Assembly: GCF_000974365.1 (NCBI RefSeq)
Contig: NZ_BAZW01000011.1
Location: 1-64,000, forward strand
Origin: Geofilum rubicundum JCM 15548
GTDB lineage: Bacteria > Bacteroidota > Bacteroidia > Bacteroidales > Marinilabiliaceae
Length of the DNA stretch: 64,000 nucleotides
Direction: 5' to 3'
Position numbers and translations under genes: made by a program. Below the pieces are notes generated by a model that was not told the origin of the DNA, did not search any database, and saw only the letters and a list, made by a program, of their open reading frames with translations. Of this stretch, positions 28,093 to 35,923 are shown in pieces. Every line of letters begins with the position of its first letter. Positions within the stretch are counted from its first letter, which is position 1.

Positions 28093-29406
28093 ATGCGATT
28101 ACAGCACAAACTGGCCTTGGCCAATTTGCTTTTTAAGATAGTGTTCATGGGACTGTTTTTGGCAGTTACACCGTGGTTGTCAGAGCGCATTAATTTGTAC
28201 CAAACCGATAATGATTTGATTGAGAAGCGGGAGGAGGTGATTGGCCTGATCTCCGATTTCGGTGTGGCGCCTTTTTTGGTGGACGAGACGGAAGACTATT
28301 TTGCCAGTTATAACATTCTCAAAGAAGAATTCATTAGTCTTGAGCAGATTGATTTGGACGAATACTGGAATTTTATTGAGGTTACCCAACGCCGCATCGA
28401 TGATGAGGTGATCGATTACCGGGTGCTCAACTATTCTTTTCTGGTGGATGGGGAGACCTATCTTTTGGAAATCGGTCAAAGCCTTTCCAGTATCGCGGTG
28501 ACCGAAAGAAATATCCGTCGGGTCACCATCGCCTTTTTATTTCTGTTTTTGCTGGTTTCCGTCCTTTTCGAATTGGCATATACAGGTGCCTTGTTGAAGC
28601 CACTTAATAGAATCGTAGCAAAAATCAGGGCCACTACCATACCTGAAAACTACGACCTTACCCCGGTTGTATCATCTACGCAAGATTTTAAGATGCTGGA
28701 TAGCACCCTTTCTGAATTGATGAAAAAAATTAGTGCTGCCCTTCAAAATGAGCGGGAAATCACCCAGAATATCTCCCATGAACTGCTGACGCCCATTTCC
28801 TTGTTACGTAACAAGCTGGAAAATATTTTGATGCGTGAGCAGATAGATGAGGAGCTGGCCATCAAAGTCAATGAGTCACTAGCGACCCTGCACCGACTGA
28901 AGACGCTGGTGAACTCCTTGCTTTTAATTGCCCGTATCGAAAGTAACCAGTATTTGCGCAATGATAACGTGCAGATCGGCGATTTGATCAATGAGGTAGT
29001 GGAAGAGTTACATCCCATGGCTGATGATGGTGGCGTGGTGCTTATTCAGGATTACACCCGTGAATTGCATTTGTTTCAAGCCAATCGTCCCCTTCTGTTC
29101 TCCCTCTTTTTTAATGTGATTAACAACGCTCTGAAACATACACCCAGAGGCGGAGAGATTTGGATCCATGGTTATCGAAAGAAGAAGCGCTGTGTGGTTG
29201 AGGTTTTGGATAGTGGTGAAGGTATTCCTGCGGATTTACTGCCAGACATTTTTATGCGCTTTAAGAAGCGCAATGGTGCCGAGGATGATGGCTCAGGCAT
29301 TGGTCTGGCCATAGCCAAGTCGGTGGCCGATTTTCACCAAATCCGGGTGGAGGTCTCCTCAGAACCGGGCAAGGGAACACGCTTTGTGTTCAGTTGGGAA
29401 TTGTAA
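28093..29406 (+). CDS. Sensor histidine kinase
   Basis: Membrane sensor of 437 residues. A transmembrane helix at about 10-32 and another at about 150-172 bracket a periplasmic sensor region of roughly 115 residues. HisKA has the phosphorylated histidine at about H229 in QNISHELLTPISLL. The ATPase part has NVINNALKHTP (N box), LDSGEGIP (G1), FMRFKKR (F box) and GSGIGLAIAK (G2). It pairs with the regulator just upstream; the ligand is unknown. Confidence 0.93.
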   Translation: MRLQHKLALANLLFKIVFMGLFLAVTPWLSERINLYQTDNDLIEKREEVIGLISDFGVAPFLVDETEDYFASYNILKEEFISLEQIDLDEYWNFIEVTQRRIDDEVIDYRVLNYSFLVDGETYLLEIGQSLSSIAVTERNIRRVTIAFLFLFLLVSVLFELAYTGALLKPLNRIVAKIRATTIPENYDLTPVVSSTQDFKMLDSTLSELMKKISAALQNEREITQNISHELLTPISLLRNKLENILMREQIDEELAIKVNESLATLHRLKTLVNSLLLIARIESNQYLRNDNVQIGDLINEVVEELHPMADDGGVVLIQDYTRELHLFQANRPLLFSLFFNVINNALKHTPRGGEIWIHGYRKKKRCVVEVLDSGEGIPADLLPDIFMRFKKRNGAEDDGSGIGLAIAKSVADFHQIRVEVSSEPGKGTRFVFSWEL

Positions 29407-29573
29407 TATTTCCTGTTGATTTAGTATGAAATAAATACGGCCGGTGTGGGTGTGCTGTCAGGTCGCTTGGCCGGCGGCTTTTCGCGGATATAATGGTCTT
29501 GTCCTCCTTTAAAGCATATATAATAAATATGATTTAAGTTGGTTTTTATAATGCATATGAGTAGAGACCGCAT

Positions 29574-29601
29574 TATATTTGTCATACAAAATCATACAAA
29601 A
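29574..29601 (+). promoter_or_regulatory. Promoter -7 box and TCATACAAAA direct repeats before the Rrf2 gene
   Basis: TATATTTG (29574-29581) matches TAnnTTTG exactly. It is followed at once by two tandem copies of TCATACAAAA (from 29582) that reach the start codon. The complement TTGTATG recurs in the palindrome before cysJ, so these repeats are candidate operator half-sites for the encoded Rrf2 protein. Confidence 0.45.
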
Positions 29602-30024
29602 ATGCTTCGCTTCTCAAATAAAATAAAATACGGCTTACAGTTTTTGCTCTTCCTCGATGTGGATAGCGAAGATTTTACCGACATACAGCGGGCCGCCTTG
29701 TCCTGCGAGATCCCCCAAAAGTTTTTGGAAGGCATCGCTGTCAGCCTCAAAAAACACGGCATACTGGAAGTGAAGCGGGGAGCAGGCGGTGGTTATCGCT
29801 TGTCGCGCACCCCCAAAGAAGTTACACTGGCCCAGATTGTTGACGCATTGGAGAGTGTCTCACCCAAAGTGGGCGCCAGCAATAACGAACTAACCAGTCA
29901 GGTGGTCGAGGAGACATTAAACGATACCATCGATCAATTTTGGGCTTTGTTGCAGAATATCAGCCTGCATCAAATTCAAAAGAAATATTATGAAAGCGCT
30001 GATAAACTGATGTATTATATCTAA
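29602..30024 (+). CDS. Rrf2-family transcriptional regulator (CymR-like)
   Basis: 140-residue regulator with the Rrf2 winged helix: KIKYGLQFLLFL at the start, recognition region LSCEIPQKFLEGIAVSLKKHG and wing VKRGAGGGYRLSR. It has only one cysteine and lacks the three-cysteine Fe-S motif of IscR, so it resembles CymR, which responds to cysteine status through cysteine synthase. I chose the ATG at 29602, which starts at the family N-terminus; the frame is open upstream. cysK follows after 12 bases, making regulator and enzyme one transcript. Confidence 0.9.
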   Translation: MLRFSNKIKYGLQFLLFLDVDSEDFTDIQRAALSCEIPQKFLEGIAVSLKKHGILEVKRGAGGGYRLSRTPKEVTLAQIVDALESVSPKVGASNNELTSQVVEETLNDTIDQFWALLQNISLHQIQKKYYESADKLMYYI

Positions 30025-30036
30025 AACACGATAGCC

Positions 30037-30960
30037 ATGACAAAAATTGCACAAAACATTACAGAATTAGTAGGAAAAACCCCTTTGGTAAAAATCAACA
30101 AGTTGGTCGGCCCCGATGCCGGCGAATTAGTGGCCAAGTTGGAATTTTTCAATCCTGCAGGATCGGTCAAAGACCGTATTGCCTTGAACATGATTGAGGA
30201 TGCCGAGCGTAAGGGAATTTTGAACAAAGACTCTGTAATTGTGGAACCCACCAGTGGGAACACCGGCGTTGGATTGGCCTTTGTTTCTGCCGTAAAAGGC
30301 TACAAGCTGATACTGACCATGCCGGAGAGTATGAGTATTGAGCGTCGCAAGTTGCTGAAAAAGTTCGGTGCCGAGTTGGTGCTGACACCTGCTGCCAATG
30401 GTATGAAAGGTGCCATTGCCAAAGCCACTGAAATTGCTGCCGAAAATCCCAATTCTTTCATTCCTCAGCAGTTTAAGAATGCGGCCAATCCGGAAGTGCA
30501 TCGCCAAACAACCGCCGAAGAAATCTGGGCAGACACCGACGGAAAGGTCGACTTTTTTGTCGCCGGCATCGGTACAGGTGGTACCATTACCGGCGTAGGT
30601 GAGGTGCTTAAAGCCAGAAATCCCAATGTGAAAATTATCGCCGTTGAGCCCGAAGCCAGCCCCATTTTGTCGGGCGGACAACCCGGTCCCCACAAAATAC
30701 AGGGCATTGGTGCCGGATTTATTCCCGATGTACTCAACACCTCCATTTACGATGAGGTAATCAAAGTTGGTAATGAAGAATCCATCGCCATGGCCCATCG
30801 GGCAGCCAAGGAAGAAGGTCTCCTTTGTGGCTATTCTTGCGGTGCAGCATTGGTAGCAGCCATTCAGGTGGCCAACCGACCGGAGAACAAAGGGAAGCGC
30901 ATTGTTGTCATCCTTCCCGACACGGGCGAGCGGTACCTCAGCACCTTCAACATCGAGTAA
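30037..30960 (+). CDS. cysK: Cysteine synthase A
   Basis: PLP enzyme joining O-acetylserine and sulfide to make cysteine; 307 residues. The PLP lysine is in [11 protein letters not shown], the substrate loop is TSGNTG, and the phosphate-binding glycine loop is GTGGTITG. The ending [14 protein letters not shown] is typical of CysK. It is cotranscribed with the Rrf2 regulator, consistent with a CymR/CysK-style sensing pair. Sulfide would come from the CysJI reductase encoded downstream. Confidence 0.97.
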   Translation: MTKIAQNITELVGKTPLVKINKLVGPDAGELVAKLEFFNPAGSVKDRIALNMIEDAERKGILNKDSVIVEPTSGNTGVGLAFVSAVKGYKLILTMPESMSIERRKLLKKFGAELVLTPAANGMKGAIAKATEIAAENPNSFIPQQFKNAANPEVHRQTTAEEIWADTDGKVDFFVAGIGTGGTITGVGEVLKARNPNVKIIAVEPEASPILSGGQPGPHKIQGIGAGFIPDVLNTSIYDEVIKVGNEESIAMAHRAAKEEGLLCGYSCGAALVAAIQVANRPENKGKRIVVILPDTGERYLSTFNIE

Positions 30961-31024
30961 GTATTTAACGATTTTATCAAATATCGGCTGAAAGTCCGTT
31001 TTTTGACATCGCCTTTGAGGTCAT

Positions 31025-31055
31025 CCTTGTGGAGACGCGCCACGTCTTCACAAGG
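31025..31055. repeat. Imperfect 13-bp palindrome downstream of cysK
   Basis: CCTTGTGGAGACG (31025-31037), a five-base loop, and CGTCTTCACAAGG (31043-31055) pair at 12 of 13 positions. No U-tract follows, so it looks more like a REP-type palindrome than a classical terminator, although it could slow or stop cysK transcription. Confidence 0.55.
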
Positions 31056-31237
31056 ACCCAATATTAAGAAAGTTAAAGAGGTCAATAGATTATTAGGGCG
31101 TTAGGTATAAGGTAAGAGCAAGTCCTTAATTATAAGCTTATTACGTATATAGGCAACAGGGTTGTAACTGCTTGTAAATTAAGCAAATAAAAAAAGCATA
31201 ACGAACTATTGAGAGGCTTTAGCCCCACCATAAATAT

Positions 31238-31300
31238 TAGGTCTTTGGTGCATTAAAGGAGAATGAAGTCATTCTTCATTTTTATCCGTAGAAAGACCTA
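31238..31300. repeat. Nested inverted repeats in the cysJ leader
   Basis: Outer arms TAGGTCTTT (31238-31246) and AAAGACCTA (31292-31300) are exact complements. Inside them AATGAAG (31262-31268) and CTTCATT (31274-31280) form a second perfect hairpin with a five-base loop. Just upstream, GGC-tttA-GCC makes a short hairpin. It could be an RNA leader or a small non-coding repeat element. Confidence 0.5.
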
Positions 31301-31309
31301 CTTAAATTG

Positions 31310-31327
31310 TATGTAATAATTTACATA
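31310..31327. promoter_or_regulatory. AT-rich palindrome before cysJ, candidate Rrf2 operator
   Basis: TATGTAA-TAAT-TTACATA is a perfect 7-bp inverted repeat, 56 bases before the cysJ start. It overlaps TTGTATG, the heptamer that appears twice (as complement) before the Rrf2 gene. Rrf2 proteins bind AT-rich palindromes of about this size. Confidence 0.45.
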
Positions 31328-31383
31328 GTTTAATGTATTGCATACGTAGTTACCATTCCTGTTTAAAACCACATCCATTTAAC

Positions 31384-33204
31384 ATGTCAGACAACCAGTT
31401 ATTTAAACCCGAAGAACGCAGTGAGCTGCAGCGGGTGCTTTCGACCATGAACCGGGAGCAGTTGCTTTGGCTTGGCGGCTATATCTCAGCGGCCATCGAC
31501 TTTGCCCCTTCGGGCCACGATACATACAGCGATCCCATCATTGAGCCCCGTGCGGTGGCCCAGCATGCCGAGCCATCGGCAGCGGCTGAGGACAGTGCCC
31601 GCTCCTTGACCATTCTTTATGGTTCCCATTCCGGCAATTCGGAAAAAACAGCTCATATGGCTCGGCATGAGGCCGAGCGTTTGGGCATTTCCTGCAAGGT
31701 GAAAAACATGGAGGACTACAACGCCCGCTTTTTGAAAGATGAGGAGCAAATCCTCATGGTGGTCTCCACCCATGGTGAGGGTGAACCGCCATTGGCGGCT
31801 CAGGAGTTGTACGATAAACTGGCCTGCAATAAGGGGCCCGACTTGTCGGAGATCCCCTTCGCGGTCATTGCCCTGGGAGATAGTTCCTATCAGAAGTTTT
31901 GCCAGACCGGCTATGATTTTCACAGTTTCCTGAAGAAACTGGGCGCCGAACCTTTGCGGGAGGTGGCTGCCCTGGATACGGATTTTAACAATGAACTGCC
32001 TTCGCTGATTCCGGCAGTCGTAAAGCTCTTCGCCTCATCCGGATCTTCCCCGGCAGCTGCTCCATCAGCGGCTAAAGAAAGGTCTGCCGATGTGATGGCT
32101 TCTGATACGCCCGTGGAGGCGCCAGTGCTGGAAAAGTTGCAGTTGAACGGAAGGGGATCGGAAAAGGAGACCTGGCACATTGAAATATCTACGGATAAAA
32201 AAGGATTGGTGTACCAACCGGGCGATGCCCTGGAGGTCTATGCCAACAACAATCCGGAATTGGTTCGGGCGGTACTGGGCAAGGCGGGACTAGAGGGGAC
32301 CGAAAAGGTGGAAATCAATCAGCGCCGTTATTCACTGGAAGAGGCGCTGACCAATCATTTTGAACTGACCCTGGTCACCCCGCCGGTGGTAAAAAAGTTT
32401 GCCACCTTATTGGATGACGACGCGCTCAACAAACTGTTGGATGATGCCGACAAGCTGAACGAATTTATCCGGGGCACCGATGTGCTGGATTTACTGACCA
32501 AATATCCGGTGAAGTTGACCATTGGGGAATTGTTGTCCTTTCTGCGTCACCTGCCACCACGTGCTTATTCTATTGCTTCGAGTCCCGCCGAGGTGGGCGA
32601 CGAGGTGCACATTACCGTCGGTGCCGTGCGCTACGAGAAAGACCAGCGCTGGCGGGGTGGGGTATGCTCTACCTTTTTGGCCGACCGTCTGGAAAACGAT
32701 GACAGCCTAAAAGTTAAAATTAAGCCCAACAACCAGTTTCGCTTGCCCTCAGATGGTGATACCCCCATTATCATGGTGGGTGCCGGTACCGGCATAGCAC
32801 CGTTTCGGAGTTTCATTCAGCACCGTTCGGCCACCGGCAGTAAAGGCAAAAACTGGCTCGTGTTTGGCGATCAGCATTTTACCACCGATTTTTTGTACCA
32901 GTCGGAATGGCTCAAGTATAAAAAGTCCGGACTACTCACCCGCCTTGACGTCGCCTTTTCACGCGATCAGGCTGAAAAGGTCTATGTGCAGCACCGCATG
33001 AAACGCTATGGCAAGGAACTCTATCAATGGATCGCCGGTGGCGCTCACTTTTATGTGTGCGGTGATATGAAAAAAATGGCCGGGGACGTCAAAAATGCTT
33101 TTCTCGATATCCTGCAAATTGAAGGTCATATGAGTCGCGAAGAAAGTCAGGCGTATCTGGCCAAATTGCGGAAAGAAAAACGTTACCAGGAAGATGTTTA
33201 TTAG
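31384..33204 (+). CDS. cysJ: Sulfite reductase [NADPH] flavoprotein alpha subunit
   Basis: Carries electrons from NADPH to the CysI hemoprotein in assimilatory sulfite reduction; 606 residues. I start at 31384 (MSDNQLFKPEERSELQ), the family start; the frame is open 17 codons further upstream. About 70 N-terminal residues precede the flavodoxin domain (LTILYGSHSGNSEKTA, STHGEGEPP, ALGDSSYQKFC). FAD binding shows as RAYSIASSP and GGVCSTFLADRL; NADP binding as IMVGAGTGIAPFRSFIQ and the C-terminal YVCGDMKKM, ending EDVY. cysI starts 51 bases after the stop. Confidence 0.96.
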   Translation: MSDNQLFKPEERSELQRVLSTMNREQLLWLGGYISAAIDFAPSGHDTYSDPIIEPRAVAQHAEPSAAAEDSARSLTILYGSHSGNSEKTAHMARHEAERLGISCKVKNMEDYNARFLKDEEQILMVVSTHGEGEPPLAAQELYDKLACNKGPDLSEIPFAVIALGDSSYQKFCQTGYDFHSFLKKLGAEPLREVAALDTDFNNELPSLIPAVVKLFASSGSSPAAAPSAAKERSADVMASDTPVEAPVLEKLQLNGRGSEKETWHIEISTDKKGLVYQPGDALEVYANNNPELVRAVLGKAGLEGTEKVEINQRRYSLEEALTNHFELTLVTPPVVKKFATLLDDDALNKLLDDADKLNEFIRGTDVLDLLTKYPVKLTIGELLSFLRHLPPRAYSIASSPAEVGDEVHITVGAVRYEKDQRWRGGVCSTFLADRLENDDSLKVKIKPNNQFRLPSDGDTPIIMVGAGTGIAPFRSFIQHRSATGSKGKNWLVFGDQHFTTDFLYQSEWLKYKKSGLLTRLDVAFSRDQAEKVYVQHRMKRYGKELYQWIAGGAHFYVCGDMKKMAGDVKNAFLDILQIEGHMSREESQAYLAKLRKEKRYQEDVY

Positions 33205-33255
33205 CGGGCTCGCCCTTGCGCTCAAATGCTCACCCCCAAACTAAAAACAAATTGT

Positions 33256-34959
33256 ATGTCTAAATTACCTGAACCAATTGAGTGGACCCCCTCGCCGGTG
33301 GAACACATCAAGATAAAAAGTAACTTTCTGCGCGGCACCATCGTCGAGGGACTCGCCAATGATACCACAGGGGCCATCTGCAGTGATGACACTCAGCTTA
33401 TTAAGTTTCACGGCAGCTATCAACAAACCGACCGTGACCTGGATGGAGAGCGCAAGAAGCAAAAACTGGAACCGCTTTACAGTTTTATGATACGGGCACG
33501 GGTACCGGCGGGTATTGCTACGGCCGATCAGTGGTTGGTGTTCGATCGACTGGCCGATCAGTATGCCAACGGAACGCTTAAATTGACTACCCGACAGGCC
33601 TTTCAGTGGCACGGTATTCTGAAGCGCAACCTTAAAAAGACCTTGCAGGGCATCAACACGACACTGCTCGATACCATTGCCGCCTGTGGCGATGTGAACC
33701 GCAATGTGATGGCCACCTCCAACGAGGGACTGTCGCCACTGGTGGCTGAAGTGGCGACTTTTGCACAGACCATCAGCGATCATCTGCTGCCAAAGACAAC
33801 GGCCTACCACGAAATATGGCTCGATAAAAAATTACTTTCAGAAGGTGGCAGCGATGAGGAGCCCATTTTGGGCAAGACCTACCTGCCGAGGAAGTTTAAA
33901 ATTGCGTTGGCTACGCCGCCTTATAATGATACCGATGTCTTTGCCAACGATATCGGACTCATTGCCATTGGCGAAGGCGACCGGTTGGTCGGCTTCAATG
34001 TGGCCGTCGGCGGTGGTATGGGAATGACTTTCGGCAATGCTGAAACTTATCCCAGATTGGCAGACGTGATTGGTTATGTGTCCAAAGAGGAAGCGCTTCA
34101 GCTGATTGAAGAGACGGTGAAAATTCAGCGCGATTATGGCAACCGTGAGAACCGCAAACTTGCCCGTTTTAAATATACCCTCGACCGGCTGGGCACGGAT
34201 GTTTTTAAAGAAATGTTGGAACAACGCAGCGGCATTCGGCTGCAACCTGCCAAACCCTACGAATTTACGCAGAACGGAGATGTTTTTGGATGGAAGCAGA
34301 ACAGTCGCGGCAAGTGGTTTCTCGGTTTGTTTGTCGAGCATGGCCGGGTGAAGGACGTCGGTAATTATAAGCTCAAATCCGCTTTGCGCGATTTGGCGCG
34401 CATCAAGGTATGTGATTTCCGGCTCACCGGAAATCAGGGGCTGGTGCTCGGCCACATCGATGAAGGGGATAAGGTACAGGTCGAGAAAATCCTCAGCAAG
34501 TATCAGGTCGATCATGTGGACAATCTTTCTGGTCTGCGCAAGCATGCCATTGCCTGTGTGGCGCTGAATACCTGTACACTGGCCTTTGCCGAAGCAGAGC
34601 GCTATCTGCCCCAGTTGAATACCAAAATAGAAGCCATTCTTCAGGAACTGGATCTGACCCACGAGGACATTCTGATACGAATGACCGGCTGTCCCAACGG
34701 TTGCGGCCGGCCCTTTCTGGGCGAGATTGGTCTGGTAGGCCGTACCCTTGGAAAATACAACCTTTATCTGGGTGCCGGTTTTTTGGGGGAGCGACTAAAT
34801 ACCCTGTATCGTGAGATGCTTGACGAGAACGAAATCCTGGATGAATTATCTACCCTGTTGGCCCTTTACGCCGAAGAGCGGAACGCGGGGGAGCATTTTG
34901 GTGATTTTGTCGTGCGTGCAGGCATTGTAGAGCCCAGTCAGTCAGTTGCAACCATTTAA
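33256..34959 (+). CDS. cysI: Sulfite reductase [NADPH] hemoprotein beta subunit
   Basis: Six-electron reduction of sulfite to sulfide; 567 residues from the ATG at 33256 (MSKLPEPIEW), with an in-frame ATG 10 codons upstream judged less likely. The duplicated ferredoxin-like/sulfite reductase repeats are present (KLTTRQAFQWHGI; KVCDFRLTGNQGLVLG). The 4Fe-4S/siroheme cysteines lie in CVALNTC and TGCPNGCGRP, the expected two-pair arrangement. It needs siroheme, made by the two genes downstream (Met8/CysG-N and CobA-HemD). Confidence 0.96.
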   Translation: MSKLPEPIEWTPSPVEHIKIKSNFLRGTIVEGLANDTTGAICSDDTQLIKFHGSYQQTDRDLDGERKKQKLEPLYSFMIRARVPAGIATADQWLVFDRLADQYANGTLKLTTRQAFQWHGILKRNLKKTLQGINTTLLDTIAACGDVNRNVMATSNEGLSPLVAEVATFAQTISDHLLPKTTAYHEIWLDKKLLSEGGSDEEPILGKTYLPRKFKIALATPPYNDTDVFANDIGLIAIGEGDRLVGFNVAVGGGMGMTFGNAETYPRLADVIGYVSKEEALQLIEETVKIQRDYGNRENRKLARFKYTLDRLGTDVFKEMLEQRSGIRLQPAKPYEFTQNGDVFGWKQNSRGKWFLGLFVEHGRVKDVGNYKLKSALRDLARIKVCDFRLTGNQGLVLGHIDEGDKVQVEKILSKYQVDHVDNLSGLRKHAIACVALNTCTLAFAEAERYLPQLNTKIEAILQELDLTHEDILIRMTGCPNGCGRPFLGEIGLVGRTLGKYNLYLGAGFLGERLNTLYREMLDENEILDELSTLLALYAEERNAGEHFGDFVVRAGIVEPSQSVATI

Positions 34960-34968
34960 CCGTCAGCC

Positions 34969-35199
34969 ATGAGCAACGAACAAAGACAAAGAAGTATTTT
35001 AAAGGCCCTTTCATACCGGATAACCGGCTCTTGTTTCACCATGGCAGCTGCCTACTTTTTTACCGGTGAATTATTGGTGGCCGCCTCCATTGGTGGCATC
35101 GAAATTGTCTCCAAACTGCTTCTTTACTATTGGCACGAAAGGCTATGGGATAAGATCAAGTATGGTAAAAAGAAAAGTTCACCAGAATATGAAATTTAA
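34969..35199 (+). CDS. DUF2061 small membrane protein
   Basis: 76-residue protein with two transmembrane segments: ALSYRITGSCFTMAAAYFF and ELLVAASIGGIEIVSKLLLYYWHERLW. This matches DUF2061 along its length. Nine bases separate it from cysI and nine from the siroheme gene, so it is part of the operon. DUF2061 genes are often seen with sulfate or sulfite assimilation genes; the role is unknown, perhaps transport or anchoring. Confidence 0.9.
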   Translation: MSNEQRQRSILKALSYRITGSCFTMAAAYFFTGELLVAASIGGIEIVSKLLLYYWHERLWDKIKYGKKKSSPEYEI

Positions 35200-35208
35200 A
35201 ACAGCGCC

Positions 35209-35673
35209 ATGTCTTTTTTACCCGTTTGTCTGCAAATAGAAAATGAACAAATCCTCATTATTGGCGGCGGCAAAGTCGCCCTTCACAAAATTGAGGGTTT
35301 GGAGCGCTTCACCCGTAACATCAAGGTGGTAGCACCCGAGGTGGTCGAGGGCATACGCCAGCGCTCATGGATCGAAGTGGATCAGAAGGGCTATGCGCCT
35401 GCTGATTTAGAGGGGCACTTGCTGGTCTTTGCAGCGACCGATGACCCTGAGTTGAATGCCCAAATAAAAAGTGACAGCCTGTCCCACCGCTGTCTTGTGA
35501 ACCTCGTTGACAATCCCGCCAAGGGCGATTTTGCTTCACCGGCCATTTTCAAGCACAACAACATGGCCGTGGCCGTCAGTTCCAATGGGGAGAACGTTCA
35601 TGCTTCTGTGCAGTGGCGGAACGAAATTCGCTCGCTGGTGGAGGATGGGACCATTAAGGCCATCCATCACTGA
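35209..35673 (+). CDS. Precorrin-2 dehydrogenase/sirohydrochlorin ferrochelatase-like protein (siroheme synthase N-domain)
   Basis: 154-residue Met8/CysG-N protein. The Rossmann NAD site is LIIGGGKVALHKIEGL; VFAATDDPELNAQI and CLVNLVDNPAKGDFASPA are the conserved blocks, ending in AVAVSSNGENVHAS. It is short: the C-terminal dimerisation part of CysG-N is reduced, as in many Bacteroidota versions. It would oxidise precorrin-2 to sirohydrochlorin and may also insert iron, giving siroheme for CysI. It belongs to the cysJ-cysI transcript. Confidence 0.9.
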   Translation: MSFLPVCLQIENEQILIIGGGKVALHKIEGLERFTRNIKVVAPEVVEGIRQRSWIEVDQKGYAPADLEGHLLVFAATDDPELNAQIKSDSLSHRCLVNLVDNPAKGDFASPAIFKHNNMAVAVSSNGENVHASVQWRNEIRSLVEDGTIKAIHH

Positions 35674-35751
35674 TTAATTGGGGGCTACGAAAATAGATCT
35701 TATCCGCTCGCTCGGCTTTGCCGCTTTGCTTGCAAAGAATTCCGCTAATTA

Positions 35752-35880
35752 AACGAATTGAAGATTGACGGAGTTTATTGAGAAAAAGATAGATTTATTC
35801 AATTTTAAGGATGGGAATTAAAATCCATATAAATCAACTTTGGTTGATTTAAAATTTATGTAATTCGAGTAATTCGTGGA
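35752..35880. repeat. Decayed copy of the ATTCGTGGA-bounded intergenic element
   Basis: The right end ATTCGTGGA (35872-35880) is identical to the right end of the element at 3410-3503. The left part (AACGAATTGAAGATTGACGG) aligns with CACGAATCGAAGATCAACGA there. It also holds the palindromic stretch AAATCAACTTTGGTTGATTT (35831-35850). It lies in the 250-base gap between the siroheme gene and cobA-hemD, so cobA-hemD may have its own promoter. Confidence 0.55.
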
Positions 35881-35923
35881 TTCTTTACCCAAAATCCTAA
35901 GTGGAAAATAAACATCGAAAACT

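Larger units (their letters stand above)
30961..31383 (+). other. Structured 423-base leader between cysK and cysJ
   Basis: No gene is visible. The region carries an imperfect 13-bp palindrome (31025-31055), a nested pair of inverted repeats (31238-31300) and an AT-rich palindrome (31310-31327) close to the cysJ start. I do not recognise a known riboswitch class. It also carries TAGGGCGTTAGGT (31094-31106), whose complement occurs at 25968-25980. Confidence 0.6.

Noticed and set aside
30127-30798. 223-codon minus-strand open frame inside cysK
   Set aside because: Shadow of cysK, no domain of its own.
30961-31383. cysJ leader considered as a SAM or other sulfur riboswitch
   Set aside because: No match to conserved cores I know; kept as an unexplained structured region instead.
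33838-34662. 274-codon minus-strand open frame inside cysI
   Set aside because: Antisense to intact CysI with its Fe-S cysteines; composition is that of a complementary-frame artefact.
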